64,000 bases of DNA from Saccharofermentans sp. (lineage in GTDB: Bacteria > Bacillota > Clostridia > Saccharofermentanales > Saccharofermentanaceae): NCBI GenBank assembly GCA_016292215.1, contig JAEFBB010000005.1, positions 1 to 64,000 of the forward strand, read 5' to 3'. The position numbers and the translations under genes were made by a program. Positions 48,898-58,551 of the stretch are shown here, piece after piece. The notes under the pieces are model-generated. The model saw only the letters and a list, made by a program, of their open reading frames with translations. It did no database searches and was not told the origin of the DNA. Numbering within the stretch: position 1 is the stretch's first letter; every line of letters begins with the position of its first letter.

Positions 48898-49527
48898 ATG
48901 GCAAAACACGATAAGATCGATGTCGGGGTATCCACGATCCTTAACCCCGTACCTGTTGTTATGGTATCTTCCGCAGGCAAGGAGCCTGAGACTGAGTTCG
49001 GGCGCCCGAATATCATGACGGCCGCTTGGGCAGGCACCATCAATTCCGAGCCGCCCATGCTCTCTGTCAGCATCCGTAAATCAAGACACACCCATAAGCT
49101 CATCACCGAGACGGGCGAGTTTGTCGTAAACCTCGTATCCAAGTCTTTGTGCAAGGCCTGTGATTACTGCGGCGTAAGAGGCGGCGAAAAGGAAGACAAG
49201 TTCAAGTCCTGCTCTCTGACACCCGTTAAGGCTGAAGGCCTGGAATATGCTTATGCCATCAAGGAAGCTCCGGTATCCATATCATGCGTTGTTAAGAGCG
49301 TTCAGGAACTGGGCTCTCACGATATGTTCATCGCCGAGATCAAGGCTGTAACGGCTGATTCTTATCTCCTCGACGACAACGGCAAGCTCTGTCTGGAGAA
49401 TGCAAGGCTTGTAGCTTACAACCACGGAGAGTACTATCTCTTAGGCGAGAAACTTGGCTTTTTCGGTTATTCCGTAGCACCGGAAGATATCATCAGGAAA
49501 AGAATGGGCAAGGATAAGAAGAAATGA
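48898..49527 (+). CDS. Flavin reductase-like domain protein
   Basis: MTAAWAGTINSEPPMLSVSIRKSRHTHKLITETGEFVVNL. Confidence 0.85.
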   Translation: MAKHDKIDVGVSTILNPVPVVMVSSAGKEPETEFGRPNIMTAAWAGTINSEPPMLSVSIRKSRHTHKLITETGEFVVNLVSKSLCKACDYCGVRGGEKEDKFKSCSLTPVKAEGLEYAYAIKEAPVSISCVVKSVQELGSHDMFIAEIKAVTADSYLLDDNGKLCLENARLVAYNHGEYYLLGEKLGFFGYSVAPEDIIRKRMGKDKKK

Positions 49528-50084
49528 AGTTCAAAGGGATAAAGAAAGTTCACGAAGGCCGTTTTATTACTTCATACAATGCTGAATACGAGACGGAGCT
49601 TGGCAACCGCAAGATATATGAGATGATCTCAAGAGATAAGAGTATTACTTCTCTTGAAGACATTCAGCGCGAGAAATGTGATGCCGTTGTTCTGATAATA
49701 ACTTCACCCGACGGTAGCAAACTCCTTCTTAACAAAGAGTTCAGAATGGCTGTCGGAGGTATTGCCGTTAATTTCCCGGCGGGACTTATCGATGAAGGTG
49801 AGACAGCGGAGACGGCAGCAGCCAGAGAGCTTTGGGAAGAGACCGGGTTGAAGCTTGTCTCCATTGAAGAAGTACTTCCGTTGAGCTTATCAGCTGTAGG
49901 AATCACAAATGAGAAGTCATGCTGTGTTATCGGTACTGCTGACGGTGAGTTCGCTCCGAGCACTTCAGATGAAGAGGAGATCGAGGCACGCTGGTATACC
50001 AAAGACGAAGTCAAAGAGCTTCTTAAGTGCAATAATCTTTCCGCAAGAACTCAGGCATATTGTTATTGGTGGGTGAAGAGTTGA
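49524..50084 (+). CDS. NUDIX hydrolase (ADP-ribose pyrophosphatase-like)
   Basis: GLIDEGETAETAAARELWEETGL Nudix box. Confidence 0.93.
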   Translation: MKFKGIKKVHEGRFITSYNAEYETELGNRKIYEMISRDKSITSLEDIQREKCDAVVLIITSPDGSKLLLNKEFRMAVGGIAVNFPAGLIDEGETAETAAARELWEETGLKLVSIEEVLPLSLSAVGITNEKSCCVIGTADGEFAPSTSDEEEIEARWYTKDEVKELLKCNNLSARTQAYCYWWVKS

Positions 50085-50194
50085 ACAAAAGTCTGCATAG
50101 CTTCGAGTTAGCTGGTCGCATGAACATAATCGTTTACATTGGTTGATGAGATTTTGGAAAAAAACGCAACCTGATTTTTGAATATATTTATGCG

Positions 50195-51238
50195 GTGGTC
50201 ATAATCATGGTCATCGATGACCATTGTTCTTCTGTTATTGGTTGTATGACCAGTCTCTTTCCATATGACTCGTTTTTTTTACCGATGTTTGTGTTTTCTT
50301 CCGGGTATTTCTATAAGCAGACAGGATTAATAGACGGAATTTTGCACAAAGTAAAGAAACTGTACATTCCATACTTAATATGGAATGTTGTTGCTGTTAT
50401 ATTTACGCTCTTTCTTGATTGGGCATTTAAACTTAATTGGCTTGACAGTTTCTCATTTGACAGTGTTTTAGCGACGCTGATATGTTATCCTTTTTCTCCG
50501 TTAAATGAGCCTTCATGGTTCATAGTAATGCTCTTTGAAGTAAGCATTACATATCTGTTTTTGCGCAGATTGATCAAATCAACCCCTGTTGCTGATACGG
50601 TGTTAACCGTTGTGTTGACTCTTATAGGGTTTGCGGTTACTTACAGGTGTTCACATAGTATGCCGCAATCAATTACCGAAGTTTGTATATTAAGAATGTT
50701 CTTCTATTTGCAGTTTTATAACCTTGGTTACATGTTTAAGCGGTATTGGGAAACATTGCTCAATAAGATAAACGGGGTTTTAGTCTGTGCGGTATGTATA
50801 GGGATCAACCTGATACTTGTTACTTTAAAATGTCCTATTGTTATTACTGCAGCGGCATATATGACGAGAATTCATTCTACTTTTCTCCCCTTACTCACGG
50901 CAATAACAGGAATTGTCTTTTATTACGAAGTAATGAAGTTTCTATCCGGAAAGATTGGTGAGATCAAGATTATCTCCATAGTCTCAAAGCAGACATTGCT
51001 GATAATGGAAACACATATGTTTTTCCTGAACATTCCGAATTTTATTTTCTATGTGTTGATTAAGATGAATGTAATAACTTACAGTGGTTTTGACGTGGAA
51101 GCCTTTGTTGACAGTCCTTGGTATAGCCTCGCTTCAAACAGCGGGTTAATCAGCTTCTTCTCGGGAGTAGCGTTAAGCATTCTGTCAGCATACCTTGTGA
51201 ACAAATATAAAGAAAAAAGAATGACGGCAAAAATTTAA
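50195..51238 (+). CDS. Acyltransferase family 3-like membrane protein, N-terminus uncertain
   Basis: Polytopic; DDH and PMFVFSSGYFYK motifs; no clean start for the predicted first helix. Confidence 0.6.
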   Translation: MVIIMVIDDHCSSVIGCMTSLFPYDSFFLPMFVFSSGYFYKQTGLIDGILHKVKKLYIPYLIWNVVAVIFTLFLDWAFKLNWLDSFSFDSVLATLICYPFSPLNEPSWFIVMLFEVSITYLFLRRLIKSTPVADTVLTVVLTLIGFAVTYRCSHSMPQSITEVCILRMFFYLQFYNLGYMFKRYWETLLNKINGVLVCAVCIGINLILVTLKCPIVITAAAYMTRIHSTFLPLLTAITGIVFYYEVMKFLSGKIGEIKIISIVSKQTLLIMETHMFFLNIPNFIFYVLIKMNVITYSGFDVEAFVDSPWYSLASNSGLISFFSGVALSILSAYLVNKYKEKRMTAKI

Positions 51239-51265
51239 GTTTCAACAACTGACAAGTAAAAATAC

Positions 51266-51294
51266 TTGACACACCCGTTTACCTTTGTTATTAT
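51266..51294 (+). promoter_or_regulatory. Promoter of the ylxM-ffh operon
   Basis: TTGACA-N17-TATTAT. Confidence 0.7.
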
Positions 51295-51327
51295 GTGCAG
51301 GCTTGATATTAGGAGGCTTGCCTTTAA

Positions 51328-51654
51328 ATGCGTGAAAAGTCAGTAAGAACAGACCTTTTGCTCGATTTCTACGGCAATCTTCTCACGCCCAAGATGAGGC
51401 GCACCTGTGAGAGCTACTATAACGATGACCTTTCTTTGGCAGAGATCGCCGAAGCGGAGGGTATCTCAAGACAGGGCGTTCATGACACGGTCAAGAGGGC
51501 GGAAAAGCAGCTTGAAGAGTACGAAGAGAAGTTAGGACTCTTGGGACTTTTCGAGAAACAACAGGCAAAAGCTAAGAAGGCTCTGGCGCACATTAACAGC
51601 GGTGATACCGGCAAGGCTGCAAAAGAGCTTGAAGAATTGATAGAGGAAATGTAA
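51328..51654 (+). CDS. ylxM: SRP-associated DNA-binding protein YlxM
   Basis: UPF0122-type HTH LAEIAEAEGISRQGVHDTVKRAEKQL; precedes ffh. Confidence 0.9.
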   Translation: MREKSVRTDLLLDFYGNLLTPKMRRTCESYYNDDLSLAEIAEAEGISRQGVHDTVKRAEKQLEEYEEKLGLLGLFEKQQAKAKKALAHINSGDTGKAAKELEELIEEM

Positions 51655-51658
51655 GAAA

Positions 51659-53179
51659 GTGTTTGAGAGCTTATCACAAAAGCTTCAGAATATAACCTCA
51701 AAGATGCGCGGCAAAGCCCGCGTAAGCGAGAGCGACATCAAGGAGATGATGCGTGAGATCCGCATGGCTCTTCTCGAGGCTGACGTTAACTACAGTGTAG
51801 TTAAGGAATTCGTCGCTGACATGTCTGAGAAGTGCAAGGGCGTTGATGTCCAGGGCTCATTTACTCCCGGCCAGCAGATAGTAAAGATCGTCAGAGATTC
51901 ATTAACTGAACTTTTAGGCGGAGAAGATGGCGAAGACAGGCTCAACGCCGATTCATCCGGATTTAATATCATCATCCTTTACGGTCTCCAGGGTGCAGGT
52001 AAGACCACCACGGCTGCAAAGCTCGCCAAGCTCCTCAAGGAGAACGGCAAGAAGCCTATGGTCGTATCCGTCGACGTTCACAGACCCGCTGCTGCACAGC
52101 AGCTCAAGGTATTGAGCGACAGCGTAGGCGTCGACTGCTATATCGATCCCGAGGAGAAGGATGCAGTTAAGATCGCAAAAGACGGTGAAGGCAGAGCAAG
52201 ATACATGCTTTGCAATTACCTCATCATCGATACCGCAGGTCGTACGGTTGCTGATGAAGAGCTCATGGAAGAGCTCCGTGATATCGCAGCAGCGGTCAAT
52301 CCTACGGAGAAGCTCCTCGTAGTCGATGCAATGATCGGTCAGGAAGCCGTTAACGTTGCGCAGCTCTTCGAGCAGAACATCGGCATGGACGGCTTCATCA
52401 TGACAAAGCTCGACGGTGACGCAAGAGGCGGTGCCGCGCTTTCGATCCGTAAACTTACAAGCAAGCCTATCAAGTACATCTGTACAGGCGAGAAGGTAGA
52501 TGCTATCGAGAAGTTCTATCCTCAGCGTATGGCTGACAGGATCCTCGGCATGGGCGATGTCGTAAGCCTTATCGAAAAGGCACAGCAGAGCATCGACGAG
52601 GAAGAAGCCCGCAAGACGATGGAACGCATGATGGGCAGCCATTTTAACCTCGATGACCTTTATGCCCAGTATGCACAGATGAAGAAGATGGGATCTCTCA
52701 AAGATCTCGTCGGCATGATGCCCGGCGCCGCAGGCAAGGTCAACGAGGATGATCTTGATGACAAGATCGTCGACAGACAGATGGCTATCATCACATCCAT
52801 GACCAAGAAGGAGAGAAGGAATCCTTCGATCCTCAATGCCAGCAGAAGAAAGAGGATCGCTGCAGGCGCAGGCGTACAGGTATCTGACGTTAATAAGCTC
52901 ATCACACAGTATGAGCAGACAGCAAAGCTCATGAAGACGTTCTCGAACGGCAAGGGCGGATTCAAGATGCCTAAGGGTTTTGCAAAGCAGGCAGCCAAGA
53001 TGGGCCTTTCAGGCGGAATGGGCGGCATGGGAGGCTTAGGCAATATGGGCGGAATGGGCAGCGGGATCCCCAAGGGATTAGGAAGCCTTTCAGCTCCCAA
53101 GGAAGACATAGGCGATTATTCCGCGGCAGCTCCCACGGGAAGACGCGACCGCAAGAAGAAGCGCAAGGGCAGAAGATAA
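51659..53179 (+). CDS. ffh: Signal recognition particle protein
   Basis: GLQGAGKTTTAAKLA, DTAGR, TKLDGDARGGAALS, C-terminal M domain. Confidence 0.97.
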   Translation: MFESLSQKLQNITSKMRGKARVSESDIKEMMREIRMALLEADVNYSVVKEFVADMSEKCKGVDVQGSFTPGQQIVKIVRDSLTELLGGEDGEDRLNADSSGFNIIILYGLQGAGKTTTAAKLAKLLKENGKKPMVVSVDVHRPAAAQQLKVLSDSVGVDCYIDPEEKDAVKIAKDGEGRARYMLCNYLIIDTAGRTVADEELMEELRDIAAAVNPTEKLLVVDAMIGQEAVNVAQLFEQNIGMDGFIMTKLDGDARGGAALSIRKLTSKPIKYICTGEKVDAIEKFYPQRMADRILGMGDVVSLIEKAQQSIDEEEARKTMERMMGSHFNLDDLYAQYAQMKKMGSLKDLVGMMPGAAGKVNEDDLDDKIVDRQMAIITSMTKKERRNPSILNASRRKRIAAGAGVQVSDVNKLITQYEQTAKLMKTFSNGKGGFKMPKGFAKQAAKMGLSGGMGGMGGLGNMGGMGSGIPKGLGSLSAPKEDIGDYSAAAPTGRRDRKKKRKGRR

Positions 53180-53249
53180 AGTCGATCCCGTCATTTATAT
53201 GGCGATGATTATATAAAAAACAAAAAATATTTTTTTGGAGGAAACAAAA

Positions 53250-53492
53250 ATGGCAGTAAAAATTCGTTTAAGAAGAATGGGCAAGAAGAAGGCACCTTTC
53301 TATCGTGTAGTAGTAGCTGACGCCAGATATCCTAGAGACGGCCGCTTCATCGAGGAGATCGGTTACTATGATCCCATGAAGGAAACAGACAGCGTTAACA
53401 TCGATGCAGACGCAGCTAAGAAGTGGATCTCCAACGGAGCTCAGCCCACAGATACAGTAAAGTCTCTTCTTAAGAAGCAGGGCATCATCTGA
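53250..53492 (+). CDS. rpsP: 30S ribosomal protein S16
   Basis: [42 protein letters not shown]. Confidence 0.98.
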   Translation: MAVKIRLRRMGKKKAPFYRVVVADARYPRDGRFIEEIGYYDPMKETDSVNIDADAAKKWISNGAQPTDTVKSLLKKQGII

Positions 53493-53546
53493 TAAACTTT
53501 TATTCAGATGAGAATATTACCCAAATAATAGGAAGGAGAGCTTTAT

Positions 53547-53777
53547 ATGGACGATTTGTTGGTTTATATCGCAAGGGAATTAGTAAGTAATCCCGATGAG
53601 GTAAACGTTAAGAAGACAGAGCGTGGAAACACTGTTGTTTTCGAGCTGTCCGTTGCTCCCGAAGATACAGGAAAGATCATCGGCAAGAACGGAAAGAGAG
53701 CTCAGGCTATCCGTTCGATAATGAAGGCTAAGTACCTCAAGGAAGGTAAGCGCGTTATAGTCGATATAGTAGGCTGA
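53547..53777 (+). CDS. khpA: KH-domain RNA-binding protein KhpA
   Basis: GKIIGKNGKRAQAIRSIMKA KH motif; position after rpsP. Confidence 0.93.
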   Translation: MDDLLVYIARELVSNPDEVNVKKTERGNTVVFELSVAPEDTGKIIGKNGKRAQAIRSIMKAKYLKEGKRVIVDIVG

Positions 53778-53782
53778 TTCTT

Positions 53783-54307
53783 TTGGATAATCTCATCATT
53801 ATAGGAAAGATTACCGGCGCGCACGGCGTCCGCGGGGAACTCAAGATATTCCCCCTTACGGACGACCCGCGCCGTTTCCTTAAACTTAAGGAATGTTTTA
53901 TCTGCGGGCAGAACTTTGAGAAGCCCGAAGCATTAATGTGTTCTTCTGCCAGACTCGACAGGGGAAACGTTCTTGTAAAGTTCGAAGGTGTCCTTGACAG
54001 AGACAAGGCAGAGCTCATGCGCGGCAGATTTATTGCCGTCGAGAGAGCCAATGCCGTAAAGCTCAAGAAGGACAGCTATTTCATCACTGACCTCAAAGGT
54101 CTTAAAGTCATTGACGACGACAGGGGAGATCTGGGTGTTGTTATCGACTGTTTTGCGACAGGTCCCCAATATACGCTTGAGATAAAGCGCGATAAGAAGA
54201 AAAACCTCATGCTCCCGTTCGTCAAAGTATATTGTTACGAAGTCGATATAGAGGCAGGATTTATCAAGTGCCGGTTGCCGGAAGGCCTCTACGAACTGTA
54301 CGACTGA
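53783..54307 (+). CDS. rimM: 16S rRNA processing protein RimM
   Basis: IGKITGAHGVRGELKIFPLTDDPRRF, VYCYEVDIE. Confidence 0.94.
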   Translation: MDNLIIIGKITGAHGVRGELKIFPLTDDPRRFLKLKECFICGQNFEKPEALMCSSARLDRGNVLVKFEGVLDRDKAELMRGRFIAVERANAVKLKKDSYFITDLKGLKVIDDDRGDLGVVIDCFATGPQYTLEIKRDKKKNLMLPFVKVYCYEVDIEAGFIKCRLPEGLYELYD

Positions 54308-54344
54308 TATTCAAGAAAACAACTGATATGGGACGGCAAGCTTT

Positions 54345-55496
54345 ATGAAGATAGTCTACTTTATGACTCCTGCATACGGCCATGTTTTGCCTGTCCTGCC
54401 GATAATAAGAGAGCTCACAAAAAGAGGACATGAAGTCATCTGTTATGCCACGCCGCAGTTTAAGGATTATATCGGATCCTGCGGCTGCCATTACCGTGAG
54501 TATGACGAAGAATTCCATAACCTGAAAATAGATGAGATCACGGGCGATCTTTACAGACTTATGGAGACGCTCATAACGCTTAACGAGAAACAATACGATA
54601 ACTATATTGATGTGGTCAGAAGCGAATCTCCTGATCTTCTGATGTACGATTCGATGCTCTCATTTGCCAAGAATATTGCTTATAAACTGAATATAAAAAG
54701 CGTGTGCACCGCCGCAACGATCGGATTTAATCTGCCTGTGTGCATGTTCTCGAATATAGCCACATCAAGTGTTCCTCTCGTGCTTAAGAACGGCAAAGGA
54801 ATGAGAAGGCTCATCAAACAGGATAAGAAATTCAGAAAAGACAGGGGTCTTGCTAAGTTCAAGCTCATAGATCTTTATATGAATACCGCTGACTGTACTA
54901 TCGTCATGACACCTTATAAGCTTCAGCCGATGGCATGGACGTTCCCTAAGTCGGTTCATTTCGTTGGTACTACCATAAAAGAGCAGATAGAGATCCTTCA
55001 CGGCGGCGAATATGGCGATTACGACTGCTATATCTCTATGGGATCGGTTTTCGGGAAGAACGTAAATGAGATGAGAGATTTCTTGGAGTTTCCGGAGATG
55101 CGCGAAAAGAAGATCATCATATCAACGCCTGAGACACCTGACTGGATGAAGGGAATGCCCAACGTGCGTGCAGAAAAATGGGTACACAATGTAGATCTTA
55201 TTCCGAACGTCAAACTCTTCATAAATGTAGGCGGTGTCAGCTCGGTTTATACCGCAATGTATTACGGTGTAAGACAGATATCGATTCCCGCACAGGAAGA
55301 AGAGCGTTACAATGCAATTATATTAAAGCGGCACAAAGGCGGCTTCTATCTAAAAAGATACGAAAAGGATAAACTGTTAAAAGCAGTTAAGTCGGCAGAT
55401 AAGCTGAAGCCGGAGCTGTGTCAGAAGCTGATCCGCGAAGCAGACGGTACCGGGACCGCTGCTGAGCTGATCGAAGGAATGAGCGTAAACTTATGA
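54345..55496 (+). CDS. GT1/MGT-type glycosyltransferase
   Basis: MKIVYFMTPAYGHVLPVLPIIRELTKRGHEVICYA; C-terminal VGGVSSVYTAMYYGVRQISIPAQEEE. Confidence 0.85.
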   Translation: MKIVYFMTPAYGHVLPVLPIIRELTKRGHEVICYATPQFKDYIGSCGCHYREYDEEFHNLKIDEITGDLYRLMETLITLNEKQYDNYIDVVRSESPDLLMYDSMLSFAKNIAYKLNIKSVCTAATIGFNLPVCMFSNIATSSVPLVLKNGKGMRRLIKQDKKFRKDRGLAKFKLIDLYMNTADCTIVMTPYKLQPMAWTFPKSVHFVGTTIKEQIEILHGGEYGDYDCYISMGSVFGKNVNEMRDFLEFPEMREKKIIISTPETPDWMKGMPNVRAEKWVHNVDLIPNVKLFINVGGVSSVYTAMYYGVRQISIPAQEEERYNAIILKRHKGGFYLKRYEKDKLLKAVKSADKLKPELCQKLIREADGTGTAAELIEGMSVNL

Positions 55497-56497
55497 GTGA
55501 GAAAGTCTTGCTTACAGGAGCCACGGGATTTCTCGGAGGCTACGTAATAAAAGAACTGTCGGAGCGCGAAGGCTATGAAGTCATCGCCGTCGGCAGAAAT
55601 GAGAAGCGCGGCAGGGAGCTTGAAGCATATAAAGGCGTCAGGTTCGTCAAAGCCGATATCACCGATGAAGCAATGCTCGGATCGATCTTCGAAGAAGAGA
55701 GGCCCGATTATGTTATCCACACAGGCGCTTTAAGCTCCGCGTGGGGAAAGTACGATGATTTCTATCAGGCAAATGTTAAGTCTACGGTCATCATCGGCGG
55801 CCTTTGCATCAAGCACAATATCAAGCGCATGGTATATATCTCTTCTCCGAGTATCTATACAGCAAAGCGCGACAGGCTCGATATTAAGGAAGACGACTTC
55901 GATCCTGCCAACAAGCTGAATTTTTACATCAAGACAAAGCTGCTCTCTGAAAAAGAGCTCCACGCGTTGGAAGAAAAAGGTCTTAACCTTACGATCTTAA
56001 GACCCAGGGGCCTTATCGGTCCGGGCGATCCGAGCCTTATGCCACGCCTCATGCGCGCCAACGGCAAGATAGGCATTCCGCTTATCCGCAAGGGCAAGAT
56101 CATCGTAGACATCACATGCGTGCAGAATGTCGCTTATGCATGCTATCTTGCCATGACGACAGCTGATGCAAAGGGCATGACTTTCAACATAACCAACGGT
56201 GAGCCTTCGGAGTTTTCAAAGCTTCTTGAATTGTTCTGTACTGAAGCGGGAGAGACCGCAAAGTTCCTTAATCTTCCGTTCGGACTGATGTATGTGATGG
56301 CTTCGATTATGGAAGGCATCTATACGATCCTTCCGACAAAAAAGGAACCCGTGCTTACGAGATATACTGTCTGCACGTTGTCGTTCTCGCAGTCACTTGA
56401 TATAAGCAAAGCAAAGGAGATATTAGGCTACAGCCCCAAGATCTCACTTGCGGAAGGAATTCGTGAATATGGTAAATGGTGGCAGACAAATAAGTAG
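55493..56497 (+). CDS. NAD(P)-dependent epimerase/3-beta-HSD-like extended SDR (OleD-like)
   Basis: LLTGATGFLGGYVIKEL, YIKTK (YxxxK), LRPRGLIGPGD. Confidence 0.88.
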   Translation: MSEKVLLTGATGFLGGYVIKELSEREGYEVIAVGRNEKRGRELEAYKGVRFVKADITDEAMLGSIFEEERPDYVIHTGALSSAWGKYDDFYQANVKSTVIIGGLCIKHNIKRMVYISSPSIYTAKRDRLDIKEDDFDPANKLNFYIKTKLLSEKELHALEEKGLNLTILRPRGLIGPGDPSLMPRLMRANGKIGIPLIRKGKIIVDITCVQNVAYACYLAMTTADAKGMTFNITNGEPSEFSKLLELFCTEAGETAKFLNLPFGLMYVMASIMEGIYTILPTKKEPVLTRYTVCTLSFSQSLDISKAKEILGYSPKISLAEGIREYGKWWQTNK

Positions 56498-57293
56498 TGT
56501 AACGCTCTATGCCTGCGGAACCTGCAAGAATAATATAGCGTCCGTATTAAAGGGCGAGAAGAAGAAAGAGATAGTCTTTCCTGCGCTCGTCGCGCGTCTT
56601 GAACATGAGAAGTCAGGCACTGTCCTCTTTGATACCGGCTACTCGGAAAGGATCTACGGCAACGGCATAGTCTCTAAGATCTATAATCTCCTGAATCCTT
56701 CTGACGTAAGGGAAGAAGATACGATCAGCCACAAGATGAAGACTGAAGGCCGCAAGGTAAGCTATATCATCTTAAGCCATCCGCATCCCGATCACATAGG
56801 CTGTCTTAAAGACTTCAAAGACTATACTCTGCTTGCTACAGAAGACTGTATCAATGGTCTTAGGAAATCGAAAAATACAGAGCTCGTTTTCCGCAACCAG
56901 GTGCCTGATATGACAGGCGGAATTAAGATAAGAAGCCTTGAGCCTCTGACACAAAATGACGGTGAAGCCGGAATGCTCTTAAAGCACTTTACGGAAGTAT
57001 ACGATGTCTTAGGAGACGGAAGCGTATACGGAGTAAGGCTTGACGGTCATACAAAAGGGCAGATGGGCATTTATATCCCTGAGTATAAGCTTTTGCTGGC
57101 TGCAGACGCTTCCTGGGGGCATTATTTTGCGGACCGTGTAGATAAGATGAGATTCATGCCAAAGAGGATCCAGAAGGATTACAAGGTCTATAAAGACACC
57201 GTAGAGCGCGTTAAGGCTTTCGAGAAGGAGCATCCTGATGTCAGGGTAATCTATTCCCACGAAGAATTCCCGGAGGGCGTCTATGAGCAATAA
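56469..57293 (+). CDS. MBL-fold hydrolase (lactonase-like)
   Basis: SHPHPDHIG (HxHxDH), LFDTGYS, GHTKGQMG, LLAADASWG. Confidence 0.85.
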   Translation: MVNGGRQISSVTLYACGTCKNNIASVLKGEKKKEIVFPALVARLEHEKSGTVLFDTGYSERIYGNGIVSKIYNLLNPSDVREEDTISHKMKTEGRKVSYIILSHPHPDHIGCLKDFKDYTLLATEDCINGLRKSKNTELVFRNQVPDMTGGIKIRSLEPLTQNDGEAGMLLKHFTEVYDVLGDGSVYGVRLDGHTKGQMGIYIPEYKLLLAADASWGHYFADRVDKMRFMPKRIQKDYKVYKDTVERVKAFEKEHPDVRVIYSHEEFPEGVYEQ

Positions 57294-58551
57294 GATCGAT
57301 ATCCTCAGGACATATCTCAAATACAAGAACATGCGCTTTAAAGACCGCGCGGCGCTTGAGAAATACCAGGAAAAGAAGATAAGCAAACAGCTTGATTTTG
57401 TTACTTCGCATTCCAGGCTTTATGAGAAGTATAAGGGCAAGCCGCTATCTGATTATCCTCTTATGGATAAGAAGCAGATGATGGAGCATTTCGATGAGCT
57501 CAACACGGTAGGCACGAACCGCGACGAAGCAATGAAGCTTGCGATAGATTCGGAAAGAAGCCGTGATTTCTCCGAAAAGCTCAATCACATTACAGTGGGC
57601 CTGAGCTCAGGAACGAGTGATACGAGAGGCATTTTCCTTGTGTCCGATAAAGAGAAGGACACGTGGGCAGGCTATATCCTGTCTAAGGTCTTATACGGAT
57701 CCATTCTCGGAAAATATGAAGTCGCTTTCTTCATGAGAGCGAATTCGAATCTTTATGAATCAGTAAGTTCATCCAATATTCACTTTGTTTTCTATGACAT
57801 CTACAAGGATGTTGATGATAATATCAGGAAACTTTTGGAGCAGAAGCCGGATATAATCGTGGGCCAGCCGTCCATTCTTCTGGATCTTTGCCGCGTCGCT
57901 AAAAATCTTCATCCGAAGAAGGTCATATCCATAGCCGAAGTTCTTGAAGACCGCGACAGGGAGGAGATCAAGAAAGCATTTAACGTCGATGTGATACATC
58001 AGGTCTATCAGTGTACCGAAGGCTGTCTTGCCACGACATGCGAATACGGCACTATCCATCTCAATGAGGATATCGTGCATGTGGAAAAGGAGTATCTGGA
58101 TGACAGAAGATTCATTCCGGTGATCACCGATTTCACGAGGACTTCGCAGCCGATAATAAGATACCGCTTAAACGATATACTGGTAGAGCGCAAAGAGCCT
58201 TGCCCCTGCGGGAGCTGTTTTACCGCGCTCGAAAGGATCGAAGGAAGAGAAGATGATGTATTTGTCTTTGACTGTGAAGAGAATAAGAGTGTAGAAGTAT
58301 TCCCGGACTTCATAAGAAGGCTTGTCCTTTTCGCAGGCGACGTCAGCGATTACAGGATAGTCCAGACTGAAGACGGAAGCATGGAAGTTTATTGGAATGA
58401 GAATGATGCCATGAAGGATAAGTTCATGACCGAGCTTAAGAAAATGGCGTCAGACAGGGGATTTGATTTACCTGAGGTCAAATTTTACACGTATTCATTT
58501 GACCGCAGTAAAAAGTTGAAACGTGTGGAATCAAGGAGAAAGAGAAAATGA
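57283..58551 (+). CDS. Adenylate-forming enzyme, F390-synthetase/phenylacetate-CoA-ligase-like
   Basis: VGLSSGTSDTRGIFLVS, YQCTEGCLATTC, PIIRYRLNDIL. Confidence 0.85.
   Translation: MSNKIDILRTYLKYKNMRFKDRAALEKYQEKKISKQLDFVTSHSRLYEKYKGKPLSDYPLMDKKQMMEHFDELNTVGTNRDEAMKLAIDSERSRDFSEKLNHITVGLSSGTSDTRGIFLVSDKEKDTWAGYILSKVLYGSILGKYEVAFFMRANSNLYESVSSSNIHFVFYDIYKDVDDNIRKLLEQKPDIIVGQPSILLDLCRVAKNLHPKKVISIAEVLEDRDREEIKKAFNVDVIHQVYQCTEGCLATTCEYGTIHLNEDIVHVEKEYLDDRRFIPVITDFTRTSQPIIRYRLNDILVERKEPCPCGSCFTALERIEGREDDVFVFDCEENKSVEVFPDFIRRLVLFAGDVSDYRIVQTEDGSMEVYWNENDAMKDKFMTELKKMASDRGFDLPEVKFYTYSFDRSKKLKRVESRRKRK

Noticed and set aside
51953-52642. 229-aa minus-strand ORF
   Set aside because: Antisense to ffh; shadow ORF
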